Positions 10,062 to 22,401 are shown, counted from the first letter of the stretch. The stretch is DNA of 64,000 nucleotides from Gamsiella multidivaricata (GCF_025024155.1 NW_026251732.1:248001-312000), one strand, 5' to 3'. Notes: generated from the letters alone by a model not told the origin. Numbers and translations: made by a program.

Positions 10062-13000
10062 ATGGGGGTGCTGAAACTTTGGCAGTTTATCAAAGAACAA
10101 GGATACATTGCCCTCCTCAAAGCATTCCCTACCACCCCTTCACCAAACACTCGTTATCACATTGACATTCTCGGTTCGTTCTTTTCAGTCATTCGCCGCT
10201 GTTTCCTTAACCCTGACACGACAGTCGCATGTATCAACTTCGAACGACATTTGATCGCCTGTCAGTTTCCCAAGGCAACGACGATTCTGCACATGGACGG
10301 ACCTTCTCCTGCTGAGAAGAACGCCACCAACGAAGACCGTCAATCGAAACGCACAAAAGCCCTTTCCAAGACCAACAAGCTCTTGACCAACATGGAAGAG
10401 ACCCTCGAGAACAACAGAAAACTACGGAAACAGCAGTTCAAGTCTGTCAACAAGGCCATTGTTGACTCCTTCTATTTCAATCATGATCTCCGCCAAGCAC
10501 TTGTCCAGCATCTTGTCACAAATGGCTGGAATGTCTGCAGATGCCGTTCGGAAGCAGATACCTGCATTGGGTCCATTTGCCAGCAACAGGATATTATCAT
10601 CACTCGTGACAGTGACTCGCTTATCTACAGCAACATCACCACAATCTGGAGACCCTTTAGCCGAAACCGGTACCTCGTCTATAATATCCCGGAACTATTA
10701 CGCCACCTTCAGCTCTCAAGAGCAGGATTGACTACCCTTGGAGTCGTTACCCAGAACGACTACGGCAAGGGGATCCACAAGCTCGGTGTCAAGACAAATT
10801 TCATGATTATTTTGGCTCTGGAAAAGGATGGTAAGCCGAAATAGACTATGTATTCTCCCTTGTTTTCATTGCCTTATTCATCTCCATCTCACCTTTTTTA
10901 TTTTTCTTTTGTTCAGTTCCGTCGACGGCTGCGAGTGTTCAGGGGCTTGTTCAGGCCTACTTGGTACACACTACTATATCTAGCAAGCACCCGACGGAGG
11001 GACTATTTGACTCGGCTATTCGGATCTTTACCGTACAGCAGTGTACGACTCTTACTCTACCCCACATTCAGGATCCCATTAACGAGCTACAGGAGATGAC
11101 GCAAAGGGTCGCAGACATTCGCCTGCATCTCAAGATTAGCCGACAAACATCAAGGTACAGGCCCACGTTATGATAATGAACAAATTCAGGTTTCTTGACG
11201 GCAAAAAAAAAGGATCTTTTTTTTAACGGCTGTGTTGATGGATGCCCACCATTTTTAGATCCGTCCCTGGTGGTCAAGAAGAAGAGCGAACAACAGATTT
11301 CATTCGATACTCCACTGTTGATCGTCCTCTGAGTCAGTTACCGCCTCTGCACAGCTCGGGAAGACAGTACAAGTATCGGGAACGCTATGCGATTAAAACT
11401 CGATCACGTCTCATCCAGCACGAGAAGCCCGACATATTCAAGCAGTACGTCTGGAAGGCTCCAAAAGAGAATACCAAGTCAACCAACAATTCCAGCAGTA
11501 CCATAAGCACCAGCACCAGTACCGAGGCGGGCCCCAGCACAAGTACCAACGTCGGCGCGACCAATCCGCCACCGAAAAAGAAAAAAAAGTCTACGCCCAA
11601 AAAGGCTCAACTTGCAGCGGATGAGATGACCAAGATTCAACTGATCAGAGCGATGCAAATAGAGCACCCTCTTCGAACCTTGGACATTGGAACCTTGAAG
11701 GCGAATACGTCTCGAGCACTAAAGAAGGAGGTTCCATACGACGAGGATCTACAGGACAAGCTTCTGCACGCTGTGACCACCTGTCTCTCTGATATCTCTA
11801 ACCTGGCTTCGAAATCGGAACATGCGTGCCAACAGGTTATTGGTCAGTACCTAGAAAGCCTGTCAGTCGATCACCTTGACGAGGACGACAGAACCATTCT
11901 TAGCTACTTGACTCCTCACTTCTCGGTCCAGGAAATCGTGCGGCTAAAAAAGGCACCACCCCGAACCCAGAAGATAAGTCATCTGACGACGAGGACGACT
12001 CCGAGGCCAGCAACGAAAACAAGAACTCTCCAGTTGGATTCTTCCTGTCGCTTCTGATTGCCATCTACAAGGCCAGCACTCCTCGGGGAAAAAAGAAGGC
12101 GAGTGCAGCTGCGGCTGTGTGCTTGTTCTTACGTAAAGCCAAAGACTATTTGCCACCGAAAACTGGCAGTGGTAGGTTTGCCTCTTATAATTGTGGCAGT
12201 AATGTGACCTATTGTAGAACCAACTCTCTAATAGCTTCTCATTATCTTCTCCATTTCTTATTTACACGCACTACCTGCAGAATCTTACAACAACCCCTCA
12301 GTCTTTCTCCAGTCCACAGCGAAGCAACTCGCAACTGAGTACAGAAGGCACTTCAAGAACGGTTCCTTTGATCTTTCCAAAAAGGTAATAACAATTCAAA
12401 TGGTTCGAGACCCTGATTACAAGAAACGTGCCTGACATTATTTCTTTTTTCTTCTCTTCATTTCCGCTGTAGATCCAGCAGCAGAAGAAGAAAGGACTCT
12501 TGCCCCAGAGTACCCCAGGTCGTGTCGATCCAGACAAGACTCCAGCGGAGAACTTTATCATTCCGAACAGAGCCATCGGAAGAAGTTGGCGACTATCACC
12601 AATGTCACCCCGCGGAAGCAAGTTCGTCAGTCTCTCGGAGGATGATCTGGTCAAGGTCTTTTGGAAAGACGAAACGCTACGGAAACAGCTCCGGCTCTAT
12701 ACCCATTCAACTGTCATCAAATCTGTCCCAGAATCTGGCCGCGTTGCTCAAGATGACGTGGTTGGGTGGCTCAAGAACCTCGACCCGGGAGAGTTGATCA
12801 ACAGGCTTTTGACCGACATTGGAAGATTTACAAAGGAAGAGAGGAGGAAAAAGAAGCACTGGTCACGATCCGCGCACCGTATGTCGATTGGCGATATAAC
12901 TGCTCACATCTCCAACATTCGGCACAAGGATTTCAATCCCAAGTTTTCGTATTCGGGAAAGGGCTATGCTCTCCGAGGATCGATCAAGACGGACGGATTT

Positions 13001-14347
13001 CGGATCCAGCTGCTCGCCTTCAAATTGAACGAGCTCAAGTGTGTCAAGTACCAACGATTGGATGAGGACAAGCTACCAGACCCGCTAACATCGACGCTTA
13101 GAGGCGCCGACCACTACCTCACCGAGATCCGAAACGTGGTTAAGTCAAAGGAGGACGTCAAGAGGATCTGGAAATGCGACCCGGAGGATATCAAGATTCT
13201 CGGGATTGACTTGGGAAAAGCGTTTGTTGTCGGTGCCAGTGCCCTCTTACCCTCGTCCGCACCAACCGCACCAACTGATGGAGTGGAACAAGGAGCCATC
13301 ACCGAGATCGGTATACCCTTGTCAACACAATTCCACAACCTGGCAGTCAGTCAGAAGGCAGTCTACCAGCCAACATTCAAAAACAGAAGGTGGCTCGACC
13401 AAAGAAAAAAACGTGCGGCCGAGGGCGAGACGTCAATCGCTCACGTCGAGTCCAACCTGCCTCCACTCCGCGGCCCAGATTCATCGATCACCAAATTTGT
13501 CAAGGAGTCAAAGGACAAAGAGTCGGATCTCGATACATTTTACAACAGCGTTGTACTCAAGAAACATAACTGGGATGCCCGCAGAGCAAGAGACCAGGAA
13601 TTCAAACTTGTCGCGAAACGTCTTCTGGAGATGGTGGGAGGTACCCCAGGCGCGAAACGGGATGACAAGAACAAGGTCATTATCGGCATAGGACTCGGAG
13701 AGTTCTCTTCGAACTCGCGCTTGTCCTCCCTTCACACAGCGTTTTCCACGTACTTTATTCAACTGGTAAGTAATTAAACGTGTTTGTACCCACTTTTTTA
13801 CTGACGATGCAAGGATCCTAATTTTTTTTACTCTGCTATTGTTTTATTTAGGCGCGATCCTTGGGATATATTGTAGTTGGTGTGAACGAATATTACACTT
13901 CAAAGAGATGTCCGGTCTGTCACGAGTTTGTTGGCCAAGTCGACATCCGTCAGCTCTATTGCCCAACGCCAACATGCGGAGCCAAGATCCACCGAGACGT
14001 GATGGCAGGTCACAATATGTCCAATATCATTCAGGGCAGAGACCTGTGCTGGTTGATTTATTTGGTTAGACCTTGTCAACTACAGGGGGTTTGCTTAACA
14101 AAATATTCATAATTGACAAGGTCTAACCAAATAAATCAACTAGCACCTTCTTCACCAGCAGCGACCTCACTGTTATCAGCCGTACGACAAGGACGGAAAT
14201 TACATTTGGGAAATGGAAGACTGCGGTCAGTCTGTCGAGTCTTTGATGGGACGATTAGGTGTCAAGGAGGCGGAACAACCAGAAGAATGGATGGCACTGG
14301 AAGAGGAGGAGACTGAGCCAGATCGGCGCAAGAGACCAGTGGCATAA
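10062..14347 (+). CDS. XPG/FEN1-like nuclease fused to Fanzor (eukaryotic TnpB-like) nuclease
   Basis: Exons: 10062-10830, 10917-11154, 11259-12171, 12281-12384, 12473-13765, 13852-14064, 14144-14347. The product is about 1244 aa if one -1 shift is made at 11946-11952 and the last intron is real. The N-terminus (1-255) begins MGVLKLWQF, like FEN1/XPG enzymes. It keeps an acidic residue at each position expected for the two-metal site: D35, D79 (MDG-x-P), E164/D166 (SEADTC), D183/D185 (RDSDSL) and D233 (NDYGKG, helix-hairpin region). A Ser/Thr/Lys-rich linker follows (about 400-460). The C-terminus is Fanzor/TnpB-like: RuvC-I D921 in GIDLGK, RuvC-II E1085 in GIGLGEFSS, zinc ribbon C1126/C1129/C1143/C1148, and RuvC-III D1155 in HRDVMAGHNMSNI. 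Fanzors are RNA-guided DNA nucleases carried by eukaryotic transposons. The fused flap-nuclease domain suggests a second DNA-cutting or processing step (inference). Whether it makes active protein depends on the frameshift and the 3' insertion. Confidence 0.8.
11946..11952 (+). promoter_or_regulatory. A_AAA_AAG slippery heptamer, possible -1 ribosomal frameshift site
   Basis: The upstream frame reads CTA AAA AAG. The downstream coding frame (GGC ACC ACC ... through the donor at 12172 and into well-phased later exons) is the -1 frame and starts exactly at G11952. The heptamer is therefore in the phase needed for -1 slippage. Without a shift, translation ends at 12057. A plain one-base loss from a seven-A run would give the same picture. 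Confidence 0.45.
14046..14146. mobile_element. 101-bp palindromic (MITE-like) insertion in the last coding part of XPG-Fanzor
   Basis: Arms 14046-14079 and 14113-14146 are inverted copies, perfect over the inner 28 bp with one mismatch in the outer six, around a 33-bp spacer. The relic copy at 34.5-36.4 kb continues from its VEYNICNVV region straight into a HLLHQQ motif, which here resumes immediately after the palindrome (14144). The element therefore looks inserted. CT abuts both ends and could be a 2-bp duplication. The 3' arm also supplies a branch-like CTAAC (14123-14127) and an AG at 14142-14143, so the insert may be spliced as a 79-nt intron (14065-14143) that keeps the frame. The donor, GTTAGA, is weak. 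Confidence 0.65.
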
Positions 14348-14372
14348 TTTTTTTTTTCCTCAAATAGTTAGA

Positions 14373-14410
14373 CAGACCAATTTGTGTGTATAAGTCAATA
14401 CATTGGTCTG
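14373..14410 (+). ncRNA. 3'-flank hairpin of the XPG-Fanzor gene, candidate guide-RNA or element-end structure
   Basis: CAGACCAAT (14373-14381) and ATTGGTCTG (14402-14410) form a 9-bp perfect stem with a 20-nt loop, starting 26 nt after the stop codon. In TnpB and characterised Fanzors the guide RNA comes from the 3' end of the element, overlapping or following the ORF, so the position is suggestive. A simple 3'-UTR hairpin is the alternative. Confidence 0.25.
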
Positions 14411-14613
14411 CGTTTGGGTGGCAGTGTAGGGCGTGCAACTATGGCATTTCGATGACGTAGTTTACGCCTGAAATGTACTGCTACCCAACGTGCCTGAAGG
14501 CCCATTGTCGCTCCAAAGCCAAAAAGGACCTCTTTCCCTTCCTCTTCTCCATCCCTTTAACCCGACGTCGGTCATCATCATCGCGAAGGGCACGCCATGC
14601 ACCCCTGTCCAGC

Positions 14614-17600
14614 ATGAGCTCTGCAGAAAAGATATCCAGCTCGAGTCAGCCCACCGCTCTGTCCTCTTCCAGGCTAAGTTTTCCCTCCAAAAAATCCAGC
14701 TTCCTGACTATTGTCAAGGCCCAGGTCGCTTTCCTGCTCTCGACCCTATCTGATAACACCTATGCCCGGAGTGTTAGCGAGATCTATTCGGTAAAAATCC
14801 TTTGCTTATTCAGCAACATCTTCAAAATAGCGTTTGGGCTTGGCGCAGTTAAAGCGTCTGTCAAAGGCTTCGGCAGAAGAGTCGATAGTCAACAGGATCG
14901 CGTGCTTTTTACTCAACGGCGTATCATAATATCCTGGGCGTTTTTTTTTTTTTTTTTTTTTTTTACTTATATGGCCTTTGATTAATTGTATTTCCATAGC
15001 TCATCGAGGACAACGGCAAAGCGGTCTACTTGCACTTTATCAGGCGACTCTTGCATGCTTGGCAGACTAGTCAGGAATCAACTCAGTCGAGCGACTATAC
15101 CAGGACCCCGATACACAAACTCTTGATCGAGCAACTGCACATCCTCACTAAGAGTCAGGAGTCGACCATATTCTTTTGCGAAGCCGTCAGTTCCACAGAC
15201 AGAACGGACGCCTTGAGAAATTTTGATTTTGAGGCCTTTATCCAGAATCAATCGTTGACGGCTGTTGAAAAAGTACGTCTAGCCATTGCGGTTCTCCAGT
15301 CCCCCAAAGCTGAGCTCTCTGCGCAAGGTATGTTCCTCCTTATTTTTTTTCAGTCCGTTGCAGTCTTTTGTCGTGTTCCACACTGATGAGTGACGAGCAT
15401 ACATTGTTGATGACGCTTTTTAGGCGAACGTGTGATTAAGATGAATACAGCTAGTATCAAGGAGAAGCTTGCATCGCAAGATCAACTATCGCAGTTTGTT
15501 CAATCTCTCGACACCTCGACCTACAAGTCCTGGAATGAACCCAATGACGCTGTCGCCCATCTCATCAACGCTTTATACAGTAATAACATCCCAAACGACA
15601 TTAGTGCCATAATCAAAGAAAAGCTGTGAGTGCCGTGGATGTCGCCGTTTCGCATTGATATCGATTGAAGTAGGTTTGTTTATTTGACCCTAACCAACTG
15701 GCTATGCATTTTCATTTTTTTCACATCCAATCCATTAGTGAGATGAATGACAGCTCAGAGACAACAGCCTTGGCGAGAGCCATGCGTGAGGCTGGGTCTT
15801 CTTGTCTCAGAAGCGTGACAGCCATGAATGATGTTTTGCGTCGTGCAGGATACGACAACTCGAGGATACCAAACGAGCAGGAGATAGCACGCGCACTGGG
15901 CATGATGGCATCGCAGCAGACAAAGTCCACCGCAGAAAATACATGGGATCTCAAGGTCTTTGTCTCGGTGTTGAGCAAAAACACCGTCGACTGGGTCAAG
16001 GTCATATGGGCCCTGGATTATCCCGACTTTAAGATTCCCAGTACCTCTGGACTCGAGTTTATTGTTGCTGTATTCAGAGCTGCTGAAAAGGTATGTTTGG
16101 ATCATGTTTAGAGTCCAATCGTTCTCTTGCCGAGACGAGAAATACTCATCAGATTGTTACTTCTTTCGTCACTTTTCCCAATACAGAGTGACCGTCTGTT
16201 CCCATTGGAGGCCTTCTGGGGACGATGGAGCAATGTTGCAGGACAGATTTCGCTTTTGAGGGGTCTTGTCGCTGCACCCGTGACAATACTAGAGCAGGAG
16301 TGGGCATCATCTCCCCGAATCTTTGTCAGAAGCCAGTTTGCACAGTCGAGTCCTGAAGTTCGGTCGCATGCCTCTGCAGGCCTGGAGTCGAGTGTATGGA
16401 ACTGCATTCCTCTGGTTGAGACGTTAATGGTACTCGCGGATAACGACTCCAATGACGATGTCAAACCCATCCTGGACCTGGACCTCAAATCAAATACGGA
16501 ATTGTTGTTCTTGGGACTCGTCCAGCTGAAAACCCCCTGGAATTCGTTGCATCAGGATCTCGTCTCCAAGCTGCTTCATGTTTATCTGACGGGAATCGGT
16601 ATTATTCCCCAGTTTGTTCAAACGCGTCTGTGGCAGGTCAATCAGGGCCTGTTTGTTTCTGGACTTTTGGATCTCTACGACCACGACCGGACATCGTTAA
16701 TAAAGGTTCTCAAGATCACGGAAGATCTCTCGGTAGGGCAAGGCTACATTTGCCACCGGATGCGAGCTGGATATTCCCTTGATTACCCGTTCTGACACTA
16801 TATTTGTACCTATAGATCCTTGACAAAGTCCTTGAAGTCAAATCATTTGCGTTTGCGATTGATCTTGCAGTACTTGCTTCCAGTCGGAATTTGTTGACTC
16901 TGGACACGTGGCTGCAGAATCGGATTCAGGCTGGTCAGGATGCTTTTGTCAGAGCCTGTCTGGATTTTCTCAGTGAAAGGATCATCAACAACGGTCGGCG
17001 GGATGTCCCCACAAGCAAGGAGCTGCCGGTCGAAACTATTGCCATCTTCTTGCAGGTCCTTCTGGCAAGGTAAGAGAGTTTTTATCACATCATAGACGCT
17101 CCAGTATACCTTAATGGCTACGATTTGACACGTGCTCCTCAATGGTTTCCCAATAGCCCCATTTCGCCAGAAAACTCGGAAGCATTTAAAAATCTACACA
17201 ATACCTGCCTCCAGCTTCACCCACACCTTTCCAGCATCACTCCAGTTCCAGAAGGAGGCGATGCAGGAACCGAGACATCGTTTTCAGCAGAGGTTGAGGA
17301 AGCAACAAATGAATATTACAAGCGCATCTACCGAGGCGACATTTCCATTATGGATATCGTGGAATTACTCAAGCGCTTCAAGAACTCTTCCGATTCAAGA
17401 GAGCAGGCCATTTATTCGCGCATGATCCATAACCTGTTCGACGAGTACCACTTTTTTGCAACGCATCGGGAGAAAGAGCTGTCAATCACCAGCGACTTGT
17501 TTGGTGCCATCATCCAGCACCAGCTCGTGTCTTATATCCCTCTCGGTATCGCCCTCCGCTACGTCCTCGACGCTCTGAGGAATCCGCCTGGCTCGAAGAT

Positions 17601-20600
17601 GTTCAATTTCGGTGCTCGAGCTCTGACCTGCTTCCAATCTCGACTACAGGAATGGCCAACCTACTGCACTCATCTCCTTCAGATCCCACATCTTATACAG
17701 GCCCGTCCGGATATTGTCCAGTACATCGAATCAATCCCTCCTTCGGTTAATGCAGGAGTTCAGGACAGCACAGCGTCACCATCTGTGCAAGCATCTGCAG
17801 CTATCCCGCAACTGCCCAGTCTGCAGGATGTCCAAAAGCCAGCACCTCAGCCTACAAATCTATCGACAGCCTCCCCTCGATCAGCCTCCGCGCCTGTCTT
17901 TACTTCACTGAATGTGGACACATTGCTCCTAGCACGAGATAGTATCGACTACGAGATCCCGAATGAGCAAGTGCAGGATAAGATACTGTTCATCGTCAAC
18001 AACGTGTCACTGACCAACATTGAGGCAAAAATTGAGGAGATGAAAGGGCTTTTACGAGAAAGTGCCTACCGCTGGTTCAGCAACTACATTGTTGTGAAGC
18101 GCGCTTCCATTGAGCCTAACTATCACGGATTGTACCTACAATTCCTGGGCGGACTCGATAGCTCACTACTCTACCGGCACATCCTGCATGAAACCTATGT
18201 CAACATCAAGATTCTCATCAACTCGGAAAAGACGGTGCAGTCATCTTCAGACAGGACACTGCTGAAGAATTTGGGATCATGGCTTGGAGGCATGACACTG
18301 GCTCGTAACAAGCCCATCAAGCACAAGAACCTTGCTTTCAAGGTAATGGGCGTCAGCATTTTTAATTTCAGTCAAGGATTATCTGCAGCCGCAAGTCCTC
18401 TAACGAGCGCTTTGTCTTTCTCCTTTAGGAATTAATTATCGAGGGTTATGACAGCAACCGCCTTATCGTGGTCATCCCGTTCGTATGCAAAGTGCTGGAG
18501 CAGTGTAAGAAAAGCAAGGTGTTTAAGCCGCCAAACCCTTGGCTTGTAGCCATCCTGCGGCTTCTTGTGGAGCTCTTCCAGTTCGCAGACCTGACTCTGC
18601 AGCTCAAGTTTGCGATCGAGGTGCTGTGCAAGAGCCTAGAGCTGGATCTAAAGGAGATTGAGCCGACCAGCATTCTCAAACACAGACCACCGCAAGGGAT
18701 GGCGAATCAGCAAGCGGCCCTCGCTCAGGACTTTAAGAGGCTCTCAATGACAGGATACGCTACGTCGGGGGGTGCACTAACTCAGTCCACAGCACAGCTT
18801 AATAGTACCATGCCCACTCAGCAGGACGTTTCGACTGACATGATCCCCAGCCTGGCCACCTTCGTCACCTTCAATCCTCCAGCGTTCTACAACGAGAGAC
18901 CCGCCCTCAAGCGTCTTGTGCTCATTGCCATCGATCGGGCTATTAAAGAGATTGTGGCACCTGTTGTTGATCGCTCTGTCACCATCGCCGGCATATCCAC
19001 TCGAGAGATGATCATTAAGGACTTTGCAATGGAGCCCAATGAGGAGAAAATGCGTAAGGCAGCCCATCTAATGGTCCAGAACCTTGCTGGCAGCCTCGCC
19101 CTCGTTACTTGCAAGGAGCCGCTCCGCGTCAGCATGGCCAACATCATGCGCACACTATTTCTTCAAAATGGGTTCACAGAGCAGACCCTGCCGGAGCAGG
19201 CAATTTTATTGACCGTGAACGACAACCTGGAGTTGGCGTGTTCTGTTATTGAGAAGGCCGCCATCGAGAAGGCTATCCCAGAGATCGAGGAGAGTTTAGC
19301 AACCGCCTTCAACAACAGAAAGAAACACCGCGAGCGTACTGGACAGCCTTACTACGACATGGGCACCTACCAGGCCTCCCGCTATCCTGCCAATCTTCCA
19401 GAACCTCTACGCATCCGACCAACAGGACTCTCGCCCCAGCAACTTCTCGTGTACGAGGATTTTGCCCGCATGCCACAGCCAGCACTTGAGCCTGTATTAT
19501 ACGATGCTGAGCATGGTATCCAAACGCCTCTCAACACCAAAGTGGAATCGGGTCAAGGATACCCATTCGATACAAACGAGGTTGGATTCGAGTCCACGGC
19601 ACCCGTATACTCGTCACACCAAGCACTTGAGAAGTTTGCGCAAATTATCAACGAACTCGACAAGCTGGTCAGCCTTTCACCAAACGTCCCATGGGCTGTT
19701 CTGCCGCCCAATCATGACGTGAAGATGTTGGCGCGACTTGTACCGATGGTTCCTGCTCAATCGTACAACCCAGAAGAGACTGCTCTCAAGTTCTCTCAAA
19801 AAGTCGTCCAACTTCTGTACAAGTCTGAAAATATCTTGTCCCGCGAGCTGTACGTGATTCTTCTGGAGCAGCTGTGCGAACTGTCGAACAAGGTCGCTAA
19901 GGAGGTGATGGAGTGGCTTATCTACGCTGACGACGAGCGCAAGTTCAATGTGCCGGTTACAGCGATCCTGATCAGAGCTGGATTGGTGCCCTTGGTGGAT
20001 CAGGATATGCAGCTTGCAAGGCTGATTGAAATGGGACGCCCTGGAGTGTTTGATTTTGCCATCAAGCTGATTCGGGAGTGTATCCTCAGTGAGCAGCCCT
20101 GTGCCAACCGCAATGAATTCATCAACTCGCTGAATGCACTCAATCGTCTCGCACAACGTGGAGGCAAGGCTGTCGAGCCTATCGTGTTGCTGATCGACGA
20201 CATTCGAGAGCGATTACAGGTCTCTACCCAGTCGGCTACGGAGATGAATGACAACAGCGTGCTCAGGGAACAGCTGGCGTTTATTTTTGCCGAGTGGATT
20301 CGTTTGTACCAGCTTCCGACTTCAAACGAGAAAGCGTATGGCGCCTTCATTAACTCGATCCAGCAGCAGGGTGTCTTGAAAGGCGAGGAGATCTCATCCT
20401 TGTTCTTCAGAGTATGCACCGAGATGAGCGTGGAGAGTTATCTCAAGTACATGACAACGAACACTACAGCGGCGTATCAGGGAGTGGATGCCTTTGTGAA
20501 ACTGATCGTGACCCTTGTGAAGCATTACTCGGACCCTCACGGAGTGAACAACAGCACCGCCAAGGTCACATACCTGACCACGCTACTGTCTATCATTGTG

Positions 20601-22002
20601 CTTGTACTCGCGCAGGCCCACGAACAGCGTCGCGAACAGTTTAACCAGAAACCGTTCCTGCGTCTGTTCTCGGGACTGTTGACAGAGATGAATGTAGCTT
20701 ATGAGTCTAGCCCTGGCATGTACATCCAGATTCTGACCGCTTTCAGGTATGATAGGACGATCATTTTGTTTAACTTGAGCTTTTGAACGGTCCTCGAGAT
20801 CCGACTTTGCTAACCTACTCTTCCTCATGCACCGATTCTCTCTAATACAATAGCAACACGTTCCAAACCCTCCAGCCGATGGTCTTCCCGGGGTTTACTT
20901 TTGGCTGGCTGTCGCTGATTTCTCACCGTGCATTCATGCCCAAGCTCCTTTTGGCGGAGGGTTCCAAGGGTTGGCCATTGTACCAAAAGTTGCTGATATC
21001 GCTTTTCAGATTTTTGACTCCGCTTTTGGTCAATAACGAATTGCAAAATACGACTCGAGCGTTGTATCAAGGAACACTCCGCGTCATGCTTGTGTTGCTA
21101 CATGATTTCCCCGAGTTCCTGTGCGACTATCACTTCAGCTTTTGCGACGTGATTCCGAGTTCATGCATCCAGCTCCGCAACTTGATTCTCAGTGCCTTCC
21201 CTCGCAACATGCGTTTGCCGGACCCGTTCACGCCTAACTTGAAGGTCGACCTTTTGGCGGAAATTCATCAGCCCCCCCGCGTGCTTTCGGACTATACGGT
21301 TAACCTCCCTGTTATGTTTAGGCGAGATCTGGATGCGTACCTGCAGAATCGCGAGCAGGCAGCCGTCCTTGAGAATGTGGGCGAAGCTCTGACTGCAGAC
21401 TCGAACGGACAGGATTTGATTGCTGGAGGATCAAAGTACAATGTTCCAATGATTAATGCGCTGGTTCTTTATGTGGGCGTCAATGGAATCGCACAACTCC
21501 ATGTCAAGACGGCCGAGAGTTCATCGCCGATTGCTCAGACTCCGCCGATGGATATTTACCAGCAGCTTGCGAACGAGTTGGATGCGGAGGGTCGATATAT
21601 CTTTTTGAGTGCGATCGCCAACCAACTACGGTACCCTAACAGCCATACACATTATTTCAGCCGAGTGTTGCTGTTCCTGTTTTATGAGACCAGCCAGGAA
21701 TCGATTAAGGAGCAGATCACTAGGTAGGGCCTAGCCTTTTTTTATTGGGTACTGCTGGATGGCATCTATGGTAGACCATGGCACTAATGGTGTTTTTCTT
21801 TCTTCCGGTGCTGTTCGACTTTAGGGTGTTGCTGGAGCGATTAGTGGTCAACCGTCCTCATCCATGGGGTCTCCTGATCACGTTTATTGAACTGATCAAA
21901 AACCCGCGTTATGCGTTCTGGGAGCATTCATTCACAAGAATCGATCCGGATATCGAGAAGTTGTTTGATTCAGTCTCGCGCTCTGTGAAGCGATCTGCCT
22001 AG
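14614..22002 (+). CDS. NOT1: CCR4-NOT complex scaffold subunit NOT1 (CNOT1)
   Basis: Ten exons: 14614-14790, 15000-15327, 15424-15625, 15739-16090, 16187-16732, 16816-17069, 17157-18342, 18429-20746, 20854-21723, 21825-22002. The 2136 aa are close to the family length. This is the scaffold of the cytoplasmic and nuclear CCR4-NOT deadenylase. The N-terminal helical HEAT region spans about 1-850. The MIF4G-like CAF1-docking segment lies at about 870-1100. The DUF3819/CAF40-binding region is at about 1150-1320, with the recognisable [20 protein letters not shown] and [10 protein letters not shown] stretches. The NOT1 superfamily C-terminus (about 1600-2136) contains [19 protein letters not shown] and ends in [13 protein letters not shown] Ser/Pro/Gln-rich linker lies at about 815-870. 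The start at 14614 puts a Ser-rich lead before [18 protein letters not shown]. The first intron holds a 24-T run. Confidence 0.95.
14941..14964. repeat. Run of 24 T in NOT1 intron 1
   Basis: Uninterrupted T homopolymer immediately upstream of the acceptor region. Confidence 0.9.
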
Positions 22003-22401
22003 AATGCCTAGAGGAGAGCTTCAGCCGTGCGATCATGGATAGACCAACTTGGGTTGGGAAGGGGAGCTGTCTTCAATGCTTTTACAGGTCTGCAGCAGCG
22101 GACGATATTATTTCGTGTTGTTTATTGCATTGTTTTATTTTTTTTCCCTTGTATTTGTTGTTCTTTTTATCTATTTCCCTTACTCTTGTACCATACTATG
22201 TTGCTCATATTGAAAGAAAAAAAATACACGCTCGCATGAGTCCCAATAATTCTTAGTGTTTGTGTCAAGACCGCTGCCCATAGTCGGAAACAGGTGCTTG
22301 ATCATCGTATCCCGAAATAAGGTTTCAGAAATGGTGTAGACAAGTCGGATCAGATCAGCCCTGGATCTTTTCATTTGCATTCATTTTCTGATCAGGACAA
22401 C
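22003..22401. other. NOT1-BUB3 spacer
   Basis: The T-rich 3' flank of NOT1 is followed by the short upstream region of BUB3. No further signal was recognised. Confidence 0.5.

Noticed and set aside
11385..11667. Minus frames opposite XPG-Fanzor exon 3
   Set aside because: Mirror of the Ser/Thr/Lys linker; no independent support.
14046..14143. Intron with donor GTGCTG at 14046
   Set aside because: It would place the downstream exon out of the HLLHQQ frame; the donor at 14065 keeps the frame.
14046..14146. The palindrome as a transcription terminator or structural RNA of its own
   Set aside because: It lies between two coding segments that are continuous in the relic copy, so an insertion explains it better; a terminator inside the gene is unlikely in a nuclear gene.
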